A DNA stretch of 64,000 nucleotides from Methanogenium organophilum (GCF_026684035.1 NZ_CP113361.1:2232001-2296000), one strand, 5' to 3'. Positions 11,301 through 19,028 are shown, numbered from the stretch's first letter. Notes: generated from the sequence alone by a model not told the origin. Numbers and translations are program-made.

Positions 11301-13502
11301 GTCGATACGCGGGAACACCTTCAACTGCTGGGGCTTGCTCCAGCTGTTCCCTGACTGGTTGAAGAATAGGCGCACGCCGTCACGGTGCAGATAGATGATA
11401 TCGGTGGTGCCGCTGCCGTCGATGTCGGCCAAGCGGATGCGTTTTTGGTCGAACTGGTCCGGATTGTCGAACCAGGGTGTGCGGTCCATCGTGACCTTGG
11501 CGCCGAAGCGGGCGTAGCCGAGATTGGGCCAGTAGCAGACTTCGCCGTTGCGGATGCGGGCGATGTCGGTCAGACCATCGCCGGAGAGGTCGGCCAAGTA
11601 GACGGATTGCGTGCCGTCGGTGAAGACAACACGCGGGCCTTTCTCTTCGTCGATGGCTTGCGCGACGCGTTGCGACGGACCAAACCCCTCTTCGGCGAGC
11701 GAGGCGTGCCAGACGAGGACGTCATCTTCGGTGATCAGCACATCAGCGTGGCCGTTGCCGTCCAGATCGACGAACTTTACGTTCGGATCACGCGTGTCGA
11801 GGTTCAGGCGCGAGGTGAAGGGGCGGAAGGACTGCCAGCCTTCGGCCTCGTCATGTTCATATAATCCGGGCGTCGGCCCCTCCATGACGACGACGTCGGG
11901 TTGACCGTCGCCGGCCAGATCCATGAACTCTCCGCCGCCACTCAGGGCAATATTGGGCTTGAGGGTGACCATTTCGAGAGAGGCGAACTTTACCTTCACT
12001 AATTCCCGCTCCTCGGGCATCTTGTCCGGGATGGGGCTGAGGTTGCGCTTGTAGAACCAGGCGCCTGCCTGCTCGGTGAGGATGCCGGGAATGCCCTCGC
12101 CGTGCAGGTCGGCCCAGCGGTAGGAGCTGCCATCCAGACCGATGGGGAGGTTCTCCAGGCTCGACGGATCAACCTGCTCCACCGTGTTCTGCACAGTGGG
12201 CTCAGTGTACTCGAATTCGACGGGCGGGAGACTGCGCGAGTCGTAGCCGCCGTTGTTACGACGATAGCCGGTCTGTGTGACAGAACGTAGAAAGGTGTAG
12301 ACCGGGTTGCGGACGTCGGTGGGGTCCACTTCATCCGAGTACTTGAAATCCGTGGAACGCACGAGACAATCCCGCCCCACGCCCATCTCCCCAGGGAAGT
12401 GATGAAACATCAGAACGCGCTGGCAGGTCCGATACGTGCGGACCTCAAAGCCGGCACGGTAGAAGGAAAACGGATCGCTGCGTGCCGGCCATTTGCCAGT
12501 CTCGCTAGGCGCCGGTGCGTTGGCGTCGTGCTCGCCATAGTCGAAAACGACCTCGAAAAGCCAGAAGTTGCTTCCGTCTGGCGCAGTGGTATCCTGAGGC
12601 TCTGGCCAAGGGGCATCGTCTTTGAGCACCGGGAAGTAGGGTGCACGGTGGCCATAGCGGATGTGTTTGAGGTAGCGCTGCGCCGAACGCGAGCTCGTCG
12701 TCCTGTTGTGTTCGTGAGCTTTGACAAGAGCATTGCCGAGGGTGTCCTCGAAGATTCGAGCGGAGTCTTCGCGTTTGTAGCCATAGACGATGACGTTTCC
12801 CTTGTCATCGTGGCTCTGGCAGATCAGCCAACTGAAGATGTGGCCAGGGTAGTCAGGATCAGATATACGGCTCTCGGGCGTCTTGCCATACCAGCTGGTG
12901 ATGTTGTCTTTGGAAATGGAGCGCCAAAAGACGTCGGTCGCATCAAGGGTGTTCGTCCAGCGCTCGATGCGTGCAAAGAGCCCCTCGATCCGTGGGCGAT
13001 AGCGACGAACCTGATATGTGAGGCCATTCACGGTTCGTACGGGCAGGCTCTCTCGCTCCCATTCCCCCTGTGCGTTCTGAACGAGAAGCGGCACCAAGTC
13101 CTCGGCGCCAGAGAGAATGAAGACGTCAGAGTCCTCCGCGTCCTGGTATTGGGGCAGGCCCTTGTCCGTCTTGCGAGTGATGGACGGCAGCGAGAGGCTC
13201 CAGCCAAATCCAAACGCCCCATTGCCTGAGCCTGAGTCATAGGAAAGAGAGAGTTGCGGGCCGAAGCCAGAGCGCCCGGAGCTTGTAGCGATCGGCACCG
13301 ACATCGATCCAGTGCCGGTTACGGGGTTGGCGGCGAACTTCTCACCAATCCCTCGAATAGCGCCTCCACCTTTGGGGAGAGAAATCGAGGGGATGACGGA
13401 CTTATGCTCCGCAGGAGCCACTCTCTCCTTACCTCCCTGTGTCTGTCCTTGGGAGTCTCCCGGCGGTGTGTGACCTTTACCTATGAGCGGGGCTTTCTGC
13501 AT
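5337..13502 (-). CDS. Tc toxin TcB-TcC fusion (SpvB / TcdB-middle / RHS core) with variable C-terminal toxin
   Basis: This is a giant protein of about 2,721 residues. Near the N terminus is a SpvB domain (ISLPKGGGAIRGIGEKF, GSMSVPIATSSGRSGFGP). A series of FG-GAP-like propeller strands follows (DLHGEGIPGIL, DLAGDGQPDVV, DLDGNGHADVL, DLSGDGLTDIA, DIDGSGTTDII), typical of TcdB_middle_N, then YHHGYFDGEEREFRGFG, the TcdB_middle_C hallmark. The C-terminal half is YD/RHS-repeat shell ending in the RHS-associated core (YRYTGKERDEDSGLYYHGAR, STDPVGLRDGKNIYAYVSGN, VRKVDPTG). In known Tc toxins this shell encloses and self-cleaves its C-terminal part. About 318 residues follow the core: the hypervariable effector, ending in glycine-zipper helices (GGLIGGIIGGIAGAVISGW). 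The start is ATG 13502 with GAGATGG upstream; a TTG at 13568 extends it by 22 residues. GC-rich and foreign-looking for this genome. No immunity gene is evident. Confidence 0.92.
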   Translation of the reverse strand: MQKAPLIGKGHTPPGDSQGQTQGGKERVAPAEHKSVIPSISLPKGGGAIRGIGEKFAANPVTGTGSMSVPIATSSGRSGFGPQLSLSYDSGSGNGAFGFGWSLSLPSITRKTDKGLPQYQDAEDSDVFILSGAEDLVPLLVQNAQGEWERESLPVRTVNGLTYQVRRYRPRIEGLFARIERWTNTLDATDVFWRSISKDNITSWYGKTPESRISDPDYPGHIFSWLICQSHDDKGNVIVYGYKREDSARIFEDTLGNALVKAHEHNRTTSSRSAQRYLKHIRYGHRAPYFPVLKDDAPWPEPQDTTAPDGSNFWLFEVVFDYGEHDANAPAPSETGKWPARSDPFSFYRAGFEVRTYRTCQRVLMFHHFPGEMGVGRDCLVRSTDFKYSDEVDPTDVRNPVYTFLRSVTQTGYRRNNGGYDSRSLPPVEFEYTEPTVQNTVEQVDPSSLENLPIGLDGSSYRWADLHGEGIPGILTEQAGAWFYKRNLSPIPDKMPEERELVKVKFASLEMVTLKPNIALSGGGEFMDLAGDGQPDVVVMEGPTPGLYEHDEAEGWQSFRPFTSRLNLDTRDPNVKFVDLDGNGHADVLITEDDVLVWHASLAEEGFGPSQRVAQAIDEEKGPRVVFTDGTQSVYLADLSGDGLTDIARIRNGEVCYWPNLGYARFGAKVTMDRTPWFDNPDQFDQKRIRLADIDGSGTTDIIYLHRDGVRLFFNQSGNSWSKPQQLKVFPRIDEVLSIVPIDLLGNGTACLVWSSPLPGDARQQMRYVNLIGGQKPHLLVKTINNLGAETRVDYAPSTKFYLLDKRDGKPWITRLPFPVHVVEKVTTSDHISRNRFVTRYAYHHGYFDGEEREFRGFGMVEQWDTEEFATLAGGNVPADNIAPESHVPPVHTKTWFHTGLYLGRNHVSDYFAGLLNVADKGEYFREPGLTDAEARDLLLPDTVLPNGLTVKEEHEACRALRGSMLRQEVYADDTGFGSTPGQIQRAGTPYTVTEQNFTIRTLQPRSDNRHAVFFTHAREAISYHYERNPEDPRIQHALTLEVDAFGNVLKQAAVGYGRREQIHVVDEQGNVQQVPNPGLTGLDATDQAKQTTPLLTYTENRVTNTIETSDTYRTPLPCEALTFELTGYMPTGAAGRFQASDLAEPDPMAAGRLRHKFTDQVPYEAAATDNPCRRPIEWLRTLYRRDDLSGLLPLGELHSLALSGESYKLAFTPGLLTQVFQRPRSGQPAEPLLPDPAAVLGGQGGNRGGYLQSQALKADGRFPETDADDHWWIPSGQSFFTTNPLDAASTELAQARQHFFLPRRYRDPFGQDAFVDFDADDLLMTETRDARGNRVTVDANDYRVMQPRLVSDPNHNRTDVAFDTLGMVVGTAVMGKPLPAPVEGDSLTGFVADITQAQLDNFFNAAGPHTIAPGLLRDATTRIVYDLDRFRRTRQAHPDDPTRWQPACAATIARETHATAPLPPQGLKFQLSFSYSDGFGREIQKKIQAEPGPLDVNDPQSPTVSPRWVGSGWTIFNNKGKPVRQFEPFFSATHDYEFGVTVGVSPVLFYDPAERVIATLHPNHTYEKIVFDPWQQTTYDVNDTCAPRNQQTGDPRTDPDIQGYVAEYFKTQPATWQTWHTQRIGGAMGTHERDAAQRAAAHADTPTTAHFDALGRPFLTVVRNRVVCPGHDLDGTEDSFATRVELDIEGNQRIVSDERKLPVNHQPNGATEQRIVMRYTYDMLGNRIHQLSMEAGARWMLNDVAGKPIRAWDSRGHTFTTTYDALRRPVEQTVRGTTAESDPRTLNRDVLVDKIEYGEGVANAEMLNLRTRIYRHFDSAGVATNARLDANSSLSEAYDFKGNLLCSTRRLARNYTAVPDWLLPAEPQLEAEFFEGSTRYDALNRPIQSVAPHSSLTRTQCPNRINVIQPVFNEANLLERLDVWLEHAAEPSKLLDPVAETPSPVGVANIDYDAKGQRLCIDYKNGSTTRYRYEPETFRLVHLYTRRGAAFAEDCDNPTPPPPTIAAPEIPPQGKACGLQNLHYTYDPAGNITYILDDAQQTIYFRNKRVEPSNDYFYDALYRLIQAAGREHLGQNGEPVPHSHNDADHTARQHPNDGKAMGRYIERYVYDAVGNFLQMQHRGSDPAHAGWKRVYDYVEPSLIEDGSGGASIKASNRLTRTTLHPNSANPQVESYQHDAHGNMVRMPHLGGGLPGANMHWDYKDQLRQTDLGGGGTAFYAYDTSGQRVRKVWEKAPGLTVERVYLGDFEIFRRHDGPIGANTATLERETLHVMDDKQRIALVETRTLDTADNDRAPRQLIRYQFGNHLGSASLELDEQAKVISYEEYAPYGSSTYQAVRSQTETPKRYRYTGKERDEDSGLYYHGARYYAPWLGVWISTDPVGLRDGKNIYAYVSGNPVRKVDPTGTQDVSEIADEAIERLEQLEQPFEQQGKVGLRQVALTMDIDEPNPVGQKIISPAEARARALDPNNRQFLDPLTNRQTKHLGVEPGGAPPKPQAPVSVTQNPNALLNRRFSEITEMQEIFDEALAKIKDPNRLSPTELKNRINKNVWEIIKTGKSESAAKVRAALEKLGFENIKGRGYVMKAVEVPPQAEASAKIRAGGRPYQFVKWGGRLLLVVSISLDAVDVYYAENKAKTITKKVGFWAGAWTGAKAGAKIGGAIALGAGQAGPQVATPEEVVTVPAGGLIGGIIGGIAGAVISGWAAGEVTETIYEWIFKKR

Positions 13503-13999
13503 TGGTCCATCTCGCAAAGTGCTGACAAAGCTCCATTCCCAGGAGAAAATGAGGGTATAAATTAGCAATTTGGTGGGATGTAAAAATCAAGTACGCTGTT
13601 ATTGGGTACTCCCTATTGATGGATGATGCTTTGCGAAGACTAGGTGCTGTTTCGGTATTTACTCTTTTCGGTGAGACATACGTGCGGTACATCGGTGCGG
13701 TGCACTAGTGGCAATGGTGGCAATGGGTTGCATCCGGCATGGAATATCGTTTTATACCATTTTTGGAGAAAACCCATCTCAAAAATAATTCCCTAAAATC
13801 GGCCATTTCAAAATTGGAACACTAACCGACCGTTATGTTGCTGCTATAGGGATTTGAACTCGACGCGCACACAACAATGTAATCAGAAAAGAATACTCCT
13901 CTCGTTTTTAGAATGAAACCATTAATGTCTTCAATTTAGAAATACAGCGCAAAATAACATAATAATAAAGGAAGGAGGGAACATAACCCTCCGTTTCGA
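13503..13999. other. Intergenic region between the Tc locus and tRNA-Arg
   Basis: No gene is supported. Composition drops to AT-rich outside the TcBC gene. On the minus strand near 13844-13866, GAGTTCAAATCCC resembles a tRNA T-loop, but the T-stem bases do not pair and no cloverleaf can be drawn. It may be a tRNA fragment left by an integration event or chance. Confidence 0.4.
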
Positions 14000-14071
14000 C
14001 GCCCCGACCGGGACTTGAACCCGGGTCGAAAGCTCCGGAGGCTTCCAGGATATCCACTACCCTATCGGGAC
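14000..14071 (-). tRNA. tRNA-Arg (CCG)
   Basis: A complete cloverleaf of 72 nt can be folded by eye. The acceptor stem GTCCCGA pairs with TCGGGGC. The anticodon stem GAAGC/GCTTT encloses loop CTCCGGA, giving anticodon CCG. The T-arm is CCGGG-TTCAAGT-CCCGG. The discriminator base is G and no CCA is encoded, as is common in archaea. Confidence 0.93.
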
Positions 14072-14198
14072 CTGCTCTATACTATTCATCTCTATGATAT
14101 TAAGGGATTTCCCTATGGTGAGGGAAATCCGGTGGAATTGTTGTTTTAATTGCTGTTTTTAATGGTTTTACTGTTGTTTGTGGTGGTTTTTTCCCGGT

Positions 14199-15236
14199 TT
14201 AGTATTTTTTCTGGTTATAGAGCGCCCAGATTTTACAGGCTCCTTCATGGCTGACCATACATGGCCCGACGGGTTTTCTTGGAGTACAGACCTTTCCAAA
14301 GAGTTTGCAGTCGGTGGGGTCTGCCACACCGCGAAGCACCTTGTCGCAGATACAGGAAGAATGCTTCTCAACATGTTTGATCTCGATGCCGAATTTTTTC
14401 TGCGCGTCATATGCGGCGTACTTCTCCTTCAGCCTGAGACCGGAATTTGGAATAATCGGAAATCCACGCCATTCCACATCGCAGGGCTCAAAGACCTCAT
14501 ACATCATATGCATTGCTTTTGGGTTGCCTTCCCGTGAGACTGCACGTGGATATGCGTTTTCAACTTCTGCGCGGCCTTCTTTGACCTGTTTTACCAGCAT
14601 CAGGAGGCCGAGCAGGATATCTTCCGGTTCAAACCCGCCGACAACCTGGGGCACCGGAAACTGTTCATATTCCTGGTATCCGGCAACCACACAGACATGG
14701 CCGGGCAGAAGAAATCCGTCCAGTTTTGCTTCACCCTGTTCTAAGAGGTACTTCATCGCGGGCGGAACAAACCGGTGACAGCTGAGGATACTGAAATTTT
14801 CCGGCGGCTCCTGCAGAATGGTGGCAGCAACGGTGGGGGCTGTTGTCTCAAATCCGACAGAGATGAAGACGACCTCCTGGTCGGTCTTCTCTGCTATTTC
14901 AACTGCCTTGTGCACACCCTGTACGACTCTGACGTCCTTACCAATTGAATCAAGTGCACCTTTTGTACCGGGTACCCGCATCAAATCCCCGTACGTTGCG
15001 ATGATGCAGTCTTTTTCTGCGAGGTCAATTGCAGCATCGATTTCTCCCTGGGGAGTGATGCACACCGGACAACCAGGTCCCATGACAATTTTGAGATTGT
15101 CCGGCAAAATACTCCGCAGGCCTGAATGAGCAATTGCTGCCTCATGCGTTCCGCAGATGTGCATGAATGTATATGGTTTGTCCATCTCTTTTTTGAGCGC
15201 GTTGAGAATATCTGTTCCACCTGGCATACTAGTCAT
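14199..15236 (-). CDS. hypD: Hydrogenase maturation factor HypD
   Basis: HypD (345 residues) acts with HypC to assemble the Fe(CN)2CO unit of [NiFe] hydrogenases in the cytoplasm. The sequence has the family's CGTHE motif near residue 28, GPGCPVCI near 53 with the redox-active thiols, a central GFETTAPT and PGHV region, and a C-terminal cysteine set that binds a [4Fe-4S] cluster (SSCICDKVLRG, LFGKVCTP, PVGPCMVS, EGAC). Length is normal. Hydrogenotrophic methanogens need it for their [NiFe] hydrogenases. It is divergent from the MscS gene with only 35 nt between the two start codons. ATG 15236 is used. No other hyp genes are seen in the window. Confidence 0.96.
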   Translation of the reverse strand: MTSMPGGTDILNALKKEMDKPYTFMHICGTHEAAIAHSGLRSILPDNLKIVMGPGCPVCITPQGEIDAAIDLAEKDCIIATYGDLMRVPGTKGALDSIGKDVRVVQGVHKAVEIAEKTDQEVVFISVGFETTAPTVAATILQEPPENFSILSCHRFVPPAMKYLLEQGEAKLDGFLLPGHVCVVAGYQEYEQFPVPQVVGGFEPEDILLGLLMLVKQVKEGRAEVENAYPRAVSREGNPKAMHMMYEVFEPCDVEWRGFPIIPNSGLRLKEKYAAYDAQKKFGIEIKHVEKHSSCICDKVLRGVADPTDCKLFGKVCTPRKPVGPCMVSHEGACKIWALYNQKKY

Positions 15237-15239
15237 TAT

Positions 15240-15248
15240 TTTTATATT
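15240..15248 (+). promoter_or_regulatory. TATA box for the MscS gene
   Basis: TTTTATATT is centred 27 nt upstream of the MscS ATG (15272). This is the spacing expected if transcription starts at or next to the start codon, so a leaderless mRNA is likely. It sits in the 35-nt divergent gap with hypD. Confidence 0.5.
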
Positions 15249-15271
15249 GTCTACAAAAAAGATTACCTAAT

Positions 15272-16297
15272 ATGTCTGATATCTGGATTGCAGCAGGGAT
15301 TATCCTCATCGGGATTGTTGCAGCCTATATTACCGCACAGGTGTTTAAATGGTTGCAGCAGAGGGCTGATATTACCGAATCCCAATTTGATGATATTCTT
15401 GTGCTCTCGATTGGAAAACCCATTATTGCAGGAATATTGGTATTTTCTTTCTTCCTCGCGTTGGGGTATGTTCCGATCCCTGAGGAACATGCATGGATTA
15501 TCGAGGGCAAATATCTGAATTCGGTGTACATTCTTCTGGGTGCATGGGTTGTCTCAATATTTGTTGAAAATTTCATTAAACTGTATGGACAGTGGCTCTC
15601 TGCCAAAACCGAGAGTGAACTTGATGACAAAATAATCCGAATTCTTGAGATTGCAGCGAGGTATATCATCTGGTTTATTGCGGTTCTCATTGTTCTGTCA
15701 TACCTGGAAATTGATATTACCCCACTCATTGCCGCAGGAGGAGTTTTTGGGTTGGCGGTTGCCCTTGCAGCACAAGACCTGATCTCAAATTTCTTTGGCG
15801 GTGCCCTCATTGTGGTCGACAAACCTTTTGTCATCGGTGACCGTGTGAAAATAGATGGTTATCTCGGTGATGTGGAGAGTGTCGGGCCGCGAAGTACGAG
15901 GATAAAAACCCTTGACTATCAGCTCCTGACGATTCCGAATTCAAAGATTGCAAACAGTGTCGTCACCAATTATGCAATGCCGGATGTCAAACTGAAGGTG
16001 AAGATTCCTGTTTCTGTTGCGTATGGGAGCGATATTCACCGCGTAAAAGAAATTCTTCTGGAGATTTCCCGGGACGCAGCAATAAATACTCCCTATATTC
16101 TGACCGATCCTGCACCCAGCGTTTATTTCCTGGAATTCGGTGCATCAAGCCTTGATTATATGATGGTCATCTGGGCAAAACGGTTCAATATGTCGTGGGA
16201 GATAAAAGATCACATCAATTTTGAGATTGAGCGTCGGTTTGGTGAGGAAGGAATTGAGATCCCGTTCCCGCAGATGGATGTGCATATGCGGGAGTAA
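15272..16297 (+). CDS. MscS-family small-conductance mechanosensitive channel
   Basis: This 341-residue membrane protein has about four hydrophobic segments in its first 140 residues. The pore-lining helix follows, rich in Gly and Ala (GGVFGLAVALAAQDLISNFF, about 147-166). After it comes the cytoplasmic beta domain with the family signature (VDKPFVIGDRVKIDGYLGDV, then RSTRIKT and TIPNSKIANSVVTNY). The C-terminal alpha/beta domain ends with FEIERRFGEEGIEIPFPQ, typical of MscS proteins. The role is release of solutes through the cytoplasmic membrane on osmotic downshift. The gene is divergent from hypD and its last codons lie 3 nt from the convergent stop at 16301. Function is well supported at family level. 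Confidence 0.93.
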   Translation: MSDIWIAAGIILIGIVAAYITAQVFKWLQQRADITESQFDDILVLSIGKPIIAGILVFSFFLALGYVPIPEEHAWIIEGKYLNSVYILLGAWVVSIFVENFIKLYGQWLSAKTESELDDKIIRILEIAARYIIWFIAVLIVLSYLEIDITPLIAAGGVFGLAVALAAQDLISNFFGGALIVVDKPFVIGDRVKIDGYLGDVESVGPRSTRIKTLDYQLLTIPNSKIANSVVTNYAMPDVKLKVKIPVSVAYGSDIHRVKEILLEISRDAAINTPYILTDPAPSVYFLEFGASSLDYMMVIWAKRFNMSWEIKDHINFEIERRFGEEGIEIPFPQMDVHMRE

Positions 16298-16300
16298 TCT

Positions 16301-16843
16301 CTATTCTTCAATTATTTCATCCACAAATGTGGTGAGCTGAATCATAAATCCGGGGTCCAGTCCGTTTTTTGCTGCAAAGAGCACACCATGGATATCGGAT
16401 AAACGGATTTTATTCGTGAGGTAATGAAGAAATTTTGAAATTTTCGATGAAGATACGTAGATGAGCAAGGTACTGATTGAATCCAGCACAATACACACAT
16501 CTTCATTTTCGCATTTTTCCAGGGCCTTTGTGAGCGAAATTCCAATTTCAGTCAGGTCTCCCGGATTGCTGATAAACAGTGTATTATCGCTGTCTTCTTC
16601 ATCTTTCCCCAGTGCATAGTTTGTTATGGCATCGATAAAATAGACCATTTTCGGGTCTATGCCGGCACGGGAATACATCTTTGAGAGAATAAGTGAGGGC
16701 TGGTTAGCGGTGATCATTATTACGTGGAATCCTGCAGTTGTAATATTCTGCACAACCTCTGTATTCAATTTTTTAAGTGAATGCGCCTCAGACAGGAGTA
16801 ATATGATCTGTTCCTCTGTCAGATCGCCCGGATGTATCACCAA
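16301..16843 (-). CDS. KaiC/RecA-fold-like protein lacking the P-loop
   Basis: The 180-residue product has the layout of a single RecA/KaiC-like core: a first strand (FHVIMITAN) where a P-loop would be expected, a helix, and a Walker B-like strand (VCIVLDSISTLLIY, about 117-130), then IHGVLFAAKNG. The GxxxxGK[ST] motif is missing; NQPSLILSK stands in its place, so ATP binding is doubtful. Similar degenerate KaiC-like proteins accompany sensor genes in methanogens. It lies 12 nt downstream of the PAS gene at 16856 in the same direction, so the two are probably one transcript and one signalling pair. The start is TTG 16843 or the next codon GTG, behind AAAGGGG. Confidence 0.65.
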   Translation of the reverse strand: MVIHPGDLTEEQIILLLSEAHSLKKLNTEVVQNITTAGFHVIMITANQPSLILSKMYSRAGIDPKMVYFIDAITNYALGKDEEDSDNTLFISNPGDLTEIGISLTKALEKCENEDVCIVLDSISTLLIYVSSSKISKFLHYLTNKIRLSDIHGVLFAAKNGLDPGFMIQLTTFVDEIIEE

Positions 16844-16855
16844 ATGTCTGCCCCT

Positions 16856-17929
16856 TTATTGAATGGTATCTGGTACGATCTCCCCTTCACTTTCTTTGAA
16901 ATGACCAATTACCGCCTGTGAGAGTTCTCTGAGATTATAAACAATTTGTGACAATGCTTTGTTTTGCACCTGTAGTTCAATAAGTATCTCTTCATTATCT
17001 ATCTCCCCATTTCTGATTCGTTCAATCAGGGATGTGAGATTTCCCTCCACCAGTGCTGCAGGGTGATTCAGGCGCATCGTTGCTTCGGTGATATATTCCT
17101 CCATTGTCTGTTGAAGAGAGAGTTCACGTGTCATATCACGCATAATTGCTGATATGCCCTCTATTGTTCCGTCTTCACCCGATATCGGTGAAAATGTGAC
17201 ATTGAGGGTAATTATATCCCTGGTTTTCGTAAGGCATTCAATATTGCCTTTGAAATCCTGTCCTGTTATAACATCGCTGAGGATGGATGCCATGTAATCT
17301 CTATTTTCTTCCGGGATATGGCGGGCGAATGGCTTGCCGATACTGTCCATCTCTCCGTAACCGAAAATATTCTCTGCTGCATTATTCCAGGTAAGGATGA
17401 TACCATCCGTGCTGATACTACCGATTGCATCATGTGATGAGGTGACAATTTCGCCCAGGAGTAGTGCGTCACGTTCATTTTGCCGGGCATGTGTTATATC
17501 TGCACCTAAGGTTATGAACAGTTGTTGTGTGGGTTTGTTTTTTACAGATATTTGTTGTGTATTCAGGGAAATGTACCGAATTTGCCCATTTTTTGTTTTG
17601 ATCTTCGTCTCGGAATAAACAGATTTATTCTTATTTTTTTTGAATGAATCTCTGACAGTTGTTATTATTGCACGATAGGTGCCATCCGGATATATATACC
17701 GGAACGCTGTTTCCAGATCCGGGATTTCCTCCTGAGAATAACCAGTAGTAATCTCTGCTGCATGGTTCCACGTGAGTATTTTTCCCGTATCATCTGTGCA
17801 GAAAACAATCAGGTGATCACTCTCAAGGATAATCTGGTGGAGCATGGCATGTAGATCTGTGATATGGCTGGTATGGGGTGTTTCATCCTTGCCCGGCATT
17901 GTACATCTTTCCAAATCTGTAATACGCAT
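16856..17929 (-). CDS. Double-PAS sensor protein without a kinase catalytic domain
   Basis: The 357-residue product has a PAS domain at about 30-150 (IVFCTDDTGKILTWNHAAEI, ending GADITHARQNERD) and a second at about 155-275 (GSISTDGIILTWNNAAENIF, ending AIMRDMTRE). A helical C-terminal segment follows (RLNHPAALVEGNLTSLIERI), reminiscent of a dimerisation helix, but no H-box/HATPase motifs are present. No signal peptide or membrane segment is visible, so it should be cytoplasmic. It probably passes its signal to the P-loop-less KaiC-like protein encoded 12 nt downstream. ATG 17929 is possible; ATG 17899 (MPGKDE) has a better GGAAAG upstream. Confidence 0.8.
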   Translation of the reverse strand: MRITDLERCTMPGKDETPHTSHITDLHAMLHQIILESDHLIVFCTDDTGKILTWNHAAEITTGYSQEEIPDLETAFRYIYPDGTYRAIITTVRDSFKKNKNKSVYSETKIKTKNGQIRYISLNTQQISVKNKPTQQLFITLGADITHARQNERDALLLGEIVTSSHDAIGSISTDGIILTWNNAAENIFGYGEMDSIGKPFARHIPEENRDYMASILSDVITGQDFKGNIECLTKTRDIITLNVTFSPISGEDGTIEGISAIMRDMTRELSLQQTMEEYITEATMRLNHPAALVEGNLTSLIERIRNGEIDNEEILIELQVQNKALSQIVYNLRELSQAVIGHFKESEGEIVPDTIQ

Positions 17930-18092
17930 ATATTAATAGTTCATGCTTAAAGGTATTCTCTCTGAAATGGAAATGGAAATGAAATTCGATTGAACACTGC
18001 AGACGGGATGAATTTCAGAAATGAGTGATGTATGAATTTGCAGTTCCTGCCGGGGGAATTAGTTTAGTAGATGTCCTACATATTACTCCGGT

Positions 18093-18809
18093 ATGACCGG
18101 TATCTCAACGTCATGTCTGCACGAAAGATCTCTCGAAGAGGCGCTTGAGATTCTTTCAGGTATGACTGACTTTGTGGAGATAATAGATGACGGTCCCCAT
18201 TACTGTCAGTCTCCAGAGGTTCCCGAACGGTATTCTTTCCGGTATTCTCTTCATGCACCATCACGAGGGGTGAATGTCGCGAGTACTCTTGAACCGATTC
18301 GTCGTGCAAGTGTTGAGGTCGTTTCCGAAGCTCTGACGATCGCAGGTGAACTGAATGCAAATGTTGTCATCCATCCGGGATATTGCGCATGGGCTGGTGG
18401 AAAGGTTTCCTCCCTGCGGGCGCTGCGGCATTCACTCGATGAGATCGCGGCCGTGGCTGATGATACGGGGGTCACATTTTTCGTGGAAAATATGCCTAAA
18501 TGGCCGTATTTTTTCTTTAGCACTCCGGAAGATTACCAGTATTTCGATAACTGTAATATCTGTCTTGACACTGGCCATGCGTTTATGACCGGGACGCTTG
18601 ATTCCTTCCTGTCCCTGCCGTTTGAACACTGCCATATCCATGACAATGATGGAACAGAGGACAGTCATTCTCCGGTGGGAAGCGGTGGGATTGACTGGGA
18701 TACCGTCTTGGGTACCCTTGCGGAGAGGAAGGTTGAACCGGTTCTGGAAGTCCGGTCTGTGGAGGCTGTCAGGGAAAGCCTTGCCACACTTAAACGTTTT
18801 GGATTTTGA
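18093..18809 (+). CDS. Sugar phosphate isomerase/epimerase-like TIM-barrel protein (AP endonuclease 2 family)
   Basis: This 238-residue protein has the strand-end motifs of the xylose isomerase-like TIM barrel: SLHAPS (about 52), VIHPGY (about 93), VENMP (about 132), CLDTGHAF (about 155) and HIHDNDG (about 180), with DSHSPVGSGGIDW just after. The His, Glu and Asp residues at these positions are the usual divalent-metal ligands of the family. Substrate cannot be predicted; relatives include sugar isomerases and endonuclease IV-like enzymes. Monocistronic, between a divergent PAS gene and tRNA-Thr. Confidence 0.82.
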   Translation: MTGISTSCLHERSLEEALEILSGMTDFVEIIDDGPHYCQSPEVPERYSFRYSLHAPSRGVNVASTLEPIRRASVEVVSEALTIAGELNANVVIHPGYCAWAGGKVSSLRALRHSLDEIAAVADDTGVTFFVENMPKWPYFFFSTPEDYQYFDNCNICLDTGHAFMTGTLDSFLSLPFEHCHIHDNDGTEDSHSPVGSGGIDWDTVLGTLAERKVEPVLEVRSVEAVRESLATLKRFGF

Positions 18810-18956
18810 CACTCATTTCGTGAATATACGGGCATATTTCTGCGCACGGGGGCATTTCAGAGTCCAAAACAGGGGTGTGAATAGTGGATTCTGAGAACAA
18901 TTTCAATATCATTTTATATGTCTGAAATCAACTCTGTAGTGCACTTCTAAGGTGGT

Positions 18957-19028
18957 GCCTCAGTGGCTTAGTGGCATAGCGCGTCCTTGGTAAGGACGAG
19001 GTCGCGAGTTCAACTCTCGCCTGAGGCT
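18957..19028 (+). tRNA. tRNA-Thr (GGT)
   Basis: The 72-nt cloverleaf has acceptor stem GCCTCAG/CTGAGGC. The anticodon stem CGTCC/GGACG encloses loop TTGGTAA, giving anticodon GGT. The T-arm is GCGAG-TTCAACT-CTCGC. Its 3' end is repeated at 52239-52256 and serves as the inferred left attachment site of a large element. Confidence 0.95.

Noticed and set aside
5337..13502. Reading the RHS protein as a contact-dependent interbacterial toxin with immunity gene
   Set aside because: SpvB and TcdB-middle domains at the N terminus and a TcA gene downstream define a Tc toxin; no small immunity gene follows the C terminus.
13844..13866. A second tRNA gene next to tRNA-Arg
   Set aside because: Only a T-loop-like string is present; the stems do not pair and no anticodon arm can be drawn.
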